Shown here: positions 62,213 through 64,000 of the stretch, one piece after another | Layout: each line of letters begins with the position of its first letter | Numbering within the stretch: the first letter of the stretch is position 1 | NCBI RefSeq assembly: GCF_015351595.1 | Contig: NZ_JADKPT010000006.1 | Span: 186,001-250,000, forward strand | Length of the DNA: 64,000 nt | Direction of reading: 5' to 3' | From: Flavobacterium sp. LC2016-12 | GTDB taxonomy: Bacteria > Bacteroidota > Bacteroidia > Flavobacteriales > Flavobacteriaceae | Notes under the pieces: model-generated | The model's input: only the letters and a program-made list of their open reading frames with translations | Databases searched by the model: none | What the model was told of the DNA's origin: nothing | Made by a program: the position numbers and the translations under genes

Positions 62213-62310
62213 CGGGACTTGCGTTAGGGATAGCAGTGGAAATCCTTTTTTTGAGCTTTTTCTGCTCAAAAAAAGATTGGAGCGGATAGCCCGCCCGGAG
62301 GGAACGCCCA
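62213..62310. other. Structured intergenic element
   Basis: About 98 bases. The core is a long hairpin: AATCCTTTTTTTGAGC and GCTCAAAAAAAGATT around TTTTTCT. It is enclosed by GCGTT at one end and AACGC at the other. Conserved-looking words TTAGGGATAGCAGTGGA and GAGCGGATAGCCCG flank the hairpin. I recall this pattern as a frequent intergenic element of Bacteroidota; I give it no name. Locally it is GC-richer than its surroundings, and no open frame is visible. Confidence 0.5.
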
Positions 62311-62365
62311 AAAAACTAAAATTATGGCTTTAAAATACTAGAAACTCTCACTGTGAATTTTTTAG

Positions 62366-62373
62366 TATCTTTG
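62366..62373 (+). promoter_or_regulatory. -7 box for yicC
   Basis: TATCTTTG, 19 bases before the yicC ATG. No clear -33 element. Confidence 0.55.
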
Positions 62374-62392
62374 CGCCTTTATACTCAATTAT

Positions 62393-63253
62393 ATGATACA
62401 ATCTATGACAGGGTTTGGCAAAGCTTCTTTGCAATTGCCTACAAAAAAAATTACGGTCGAAGTAAAATCCTTAAATAGTAAAGGTTTAGATTTAAACGTA
62501 AGAATGCCGTCGCTGTACCGCGAAATGGAATTAGGTTTAAGAACTCAAATCTCTACAAAATTGGAAAGAGGAAAAATTGATTTCGGAATTTACATTGAAA
62601 GTACTTCTGAACAAACTTCGACGAAAGTAAATGTTCCTGTTGTAAAAAATTACATTGCACAACTTAGAGAAGTTTATCCTGATGCTGATGAAACGGAGTT
62701 AATGAAAATGGCCATTCGTATGCCTGATACCTTAAAAACCGAGCGTGAAGAAATTGATGAAAATGACTGGGAGCAAATCCAAATTATAATTGAAGAGGCT
62801 TTACAAAATATCTTAACTTTTAGAAAAGACGAAGGTGAATCACTTGAAAAAGAATTCAACCTTAGAATTGGAAATATCCGTCAATATATGAACGACGCTC
62901 TGGCACTTGATCCGGAAAGAGTTCAGGCCATAAAAGATCGTTTGCAAACTGCGATTTCTGAATTGAAAGTGAATGTAGATGAAAATCGTTTCGAACAAGA
63001 ATTGATTTACTACTTAGAAAAACTTGACATTACAGAGGAAAAAGTACGTTTGACCAATCACTTAGACTATTTCTTAGAAACCATTAAAGGAACTGAAGCT
63101 AATGGTCGTAAATTAGGTTTTATTACTCAGGAAATGGGTCGTGAAATCAATACGATGGGTTCAAAATCGAATCATGCGCAAATGCAGAAATTAGTTGTGA
63201 TGATGAAGGATGAATTGGAAAAGATTAAGGAACAGGTTTTAAACGTGTTGTAA
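62393..63253 (+). CDS. YicC/YloC family endoribonuclease
   Basis: A 286-residue protein, full length for the family. It starts MIQSMTGFGKASLQLPTKKITVEVKSLNSKGLDL, the YicC signature, and ends with LGFITQEMGREINTMGSKSNHAQMQKLVVMMKDELEKIKEQVLNVL, the DUF1732 end with acidic and His residues. YicC-type proteins are metal-dependent endoribonucleases that act on small RNAs in E. coli. It lies upstream of gmk, the usual genomic arrangement, separated here by 130 bases of repetitive DNA. Confidence 0.94.
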   Translation: MIQSMTGFGKASLQLPTKKITVEVKSLNSKGLDLNVRMPSLYREMELGLRTQISTKLERGKIDFGIYIESTSEQTSTKVNVPVVKNYIAQLREVYPDADETELMKMAIRMPDTLKTEREEIDENDWEQIQIIIEEALQNILTFRKDEGESLEKEFNLRIGNIRQYMNDALALDPERVQAIKDRLQTAISELKVNVDENRFEQELIYYLEKLDITEEKVRLTNHLDYFLETIKGTEANGRKLGFITQEMGREINTMGSKSNHAQMQKLVVMMKDELEKIKEQVLNVL

Positions 63254-63382
63254 AAAGCCGTAGGCTTTAAGCTATAAGCCGTAAGCAAAAAACACAGAAA
63301 ACTAAAGCTTAAAGCGTACAGCCTAAAGCTTAAAGCATAAATAAAAGCTTAAAGCATATTGCTTAGAGCCTAAAGCATACAA
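63253..63382 (+). repeat. AAAGCTTAAAGC-type repetitive spacer between yicC and gmk
   Basis: The words AAAGCTTAAAGC, CCTAAAGC, AGCTATAAGCC and AAAGCATA recur through about 130 bases. AAGCTT is itself palindromic, so many short hairpins are possible. No open frame or consensus promoter box is visible. Confidence 0.75.
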
Positions 63383-63383
63383 A

Positions 63384-63956
63384 ATGAACAAAGGAAAATT
63401 AATTGTTTTTTCAGCACCTTCGGGGTCAGGAAAAACAACTATAGTAAGACATTTACTTGGGAAAGAAGATTTAAATTTAGAATTTTCAATCTCAGCGGCT
63501 TCACGCGACCCACGCGGAGAAGAAGAACACGGAAAAGATTATTATTTTATTTCGTTAGAGCAATTCAAAAAACACATTAAAGCAGAAGATTTTCTGGAAT
63601 GGGAAGAAGTTTACCGTGATAACTTTTACGGTACTTTAAAAGCGGAAATTGAAAGAATCTGGGCTTTAGGAAAAAACGTGATTTTTGATATTGATGTTGC
63701 CGGCGGATTGCGTATAAAACATAAATTTCCGGAACAAACTTTAGCCGTTTTCGTAAAACCACCAAGTGTTGACGAACTAAAACGCCGCTTAAAACAACGT
63801 TCTACCGAAAGTGATGATAAAATCAATATGCGAATTGCAAAGGCTTCTGTAGAATTGGCAACTGCTCCGCAATTTGATACCATCATCAAAAACTACGATT
63901 TAGATACTGCTAAAGAAGAAGCCTATCAATTGGTGAAAGACTTTGTAAATAAATAA
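63384..63956 (+). CDS. gmk: Guanylate kinase
   Basis: A 190-residue complete enzyme. It has the P-loop VFSAPSGSGKTTIVRHLL (about 8-25), the GMP-binding stretch SAASRDPRGEEEHGKDYYFIS (Arg about 41, Tyr about 52), EEVYRDNFYGTLKAEI, and the lid region KRRLKQRSTESDDKINMRI (about 132-150). It phosphorylates GMP to GDP. In most guanylate kinases the GMP loop reads TTRxxRxGExxGxDY; here it reads SAASRDPRGEEEHGKDY, a usual Bacteroidota form. Downstream DNA to the window end is a CACAGAG/CACAAAG-type repeat. Confidence 0.97.
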   Translation: MNKGKLIVFSAPSGSGKTTIVRHLLGKEDLNLEFSISAASRDPRGEEEHGKDYYFISLEQFKKHIKAEDFLEWEEVYRDNFYGTLKAEIERIWALGKNVIFDIDVAGGLRIKHKFPEQTLAVFVKPPSVDELKRRLKQRSTESDDKINMRIAKASVELATAPQFDTIIKNYDLDTAKEEAYQLVKDFVNK

Positions 63957-64000
63957 GTTATTACACAGAGCTGCACAAAGTAAAAGCGCAGAGATACACA

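Noticed and set aside
63957..64000. Possible start of a further gene at the window end
   Set aside because: The sequence is a CACAGAG/CACAAAG-type intergenic repeat with no start codon in an open frame.

Overview
The window is chromosomal DNA of a low-GC member of the Bacteroidota, most likely a Flavobacterium. The evidence is internal. Many genes are preceded by the Bacteroidota-type -7 box TAnnTTTG, sometimes with TTTG about 19 bases upstream. Good Shine-Dalgarno sites are scarce. There is a type IX secretion (T9SS) protein with a C-terminal sorting domain, a TonB-dependent receptor with a carboxypeptidase-like N-terminal domain, a moxR-bat operon, a type-2 isoleucyl-tRNA synthetase, and typical flavobacterial intergenic repeats. 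I see no rRNA, tRNA, IS element, phage or CRISPR array.

Layout. Positions 3-4008 hold the 3' end of an aminopeptidase P gene, two alpha/beta hydrolases, a secreted protein of unknown function and an AIM24-family protein. Positions 4505-18917 (minus strand) hold a very small ABC-exporter-like pair, an AddB-like nuclease, an OmpA-family porin with calcium-binding repeats, kbl, an AddA-like helicase-nuclease, lspA, a DksA-like protein and ileS. Positions 19048-26119 (minus) hold recO, an SGNH/MBOAT O-acetylation pair, porZ and gdhA. Positions 26444-32514 are mixed: an outer-membrane protein, a trans-sulfuration enzyme, a DUF3298 lipoprotein, an AlbA_2/Schlafen-like protein between direct repeats, an SDR and an aldo/keto reductase.

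Positions 32739-42159 (plus) are an eight-gene moxR-DUF58-bat operon: AAA+ chaperone, von Willebrand A proteins, TPR proteins and BatD-type envelope proteins. Then follow a folate cyclo-ligase and an aspartoacylase-like enzyme (minus), uvrC and an outer-membrane patatin. Positions 48542-54928 hold an aromatic amino-acid catabolic group (hmgA, hppD, a tryptophan 2,3-dioxygenase) interleaved with a DUF3108 protein and an M23 peptidase. Positions 54961-63956 hold a small plug-like lipoprotein, pgi, a TonB receptor, a small membrane protein, an RlpA-like protein, a DinB protein, an ArsC/Spx-like protein, yicC and gmk.

Most of the window is core genome. The items most worth a second look are: the swapped GxHH signature in IleRS; a promoter-plus-terminator small-RNA candidate after hppD; a complex structured intergenic element before yicC; direct repeats around the AlbA_2 gene and inverted repeats around batE; a minimal ABC/membrane pair coupled through a TTGA overlap; a DksA-like protein that has lost its zinc cysteines; and an identical AAAACGTTTTCGT word upstream of both gdhA and pgi. 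Nothing here is clearly a wholly new multi-gene system.
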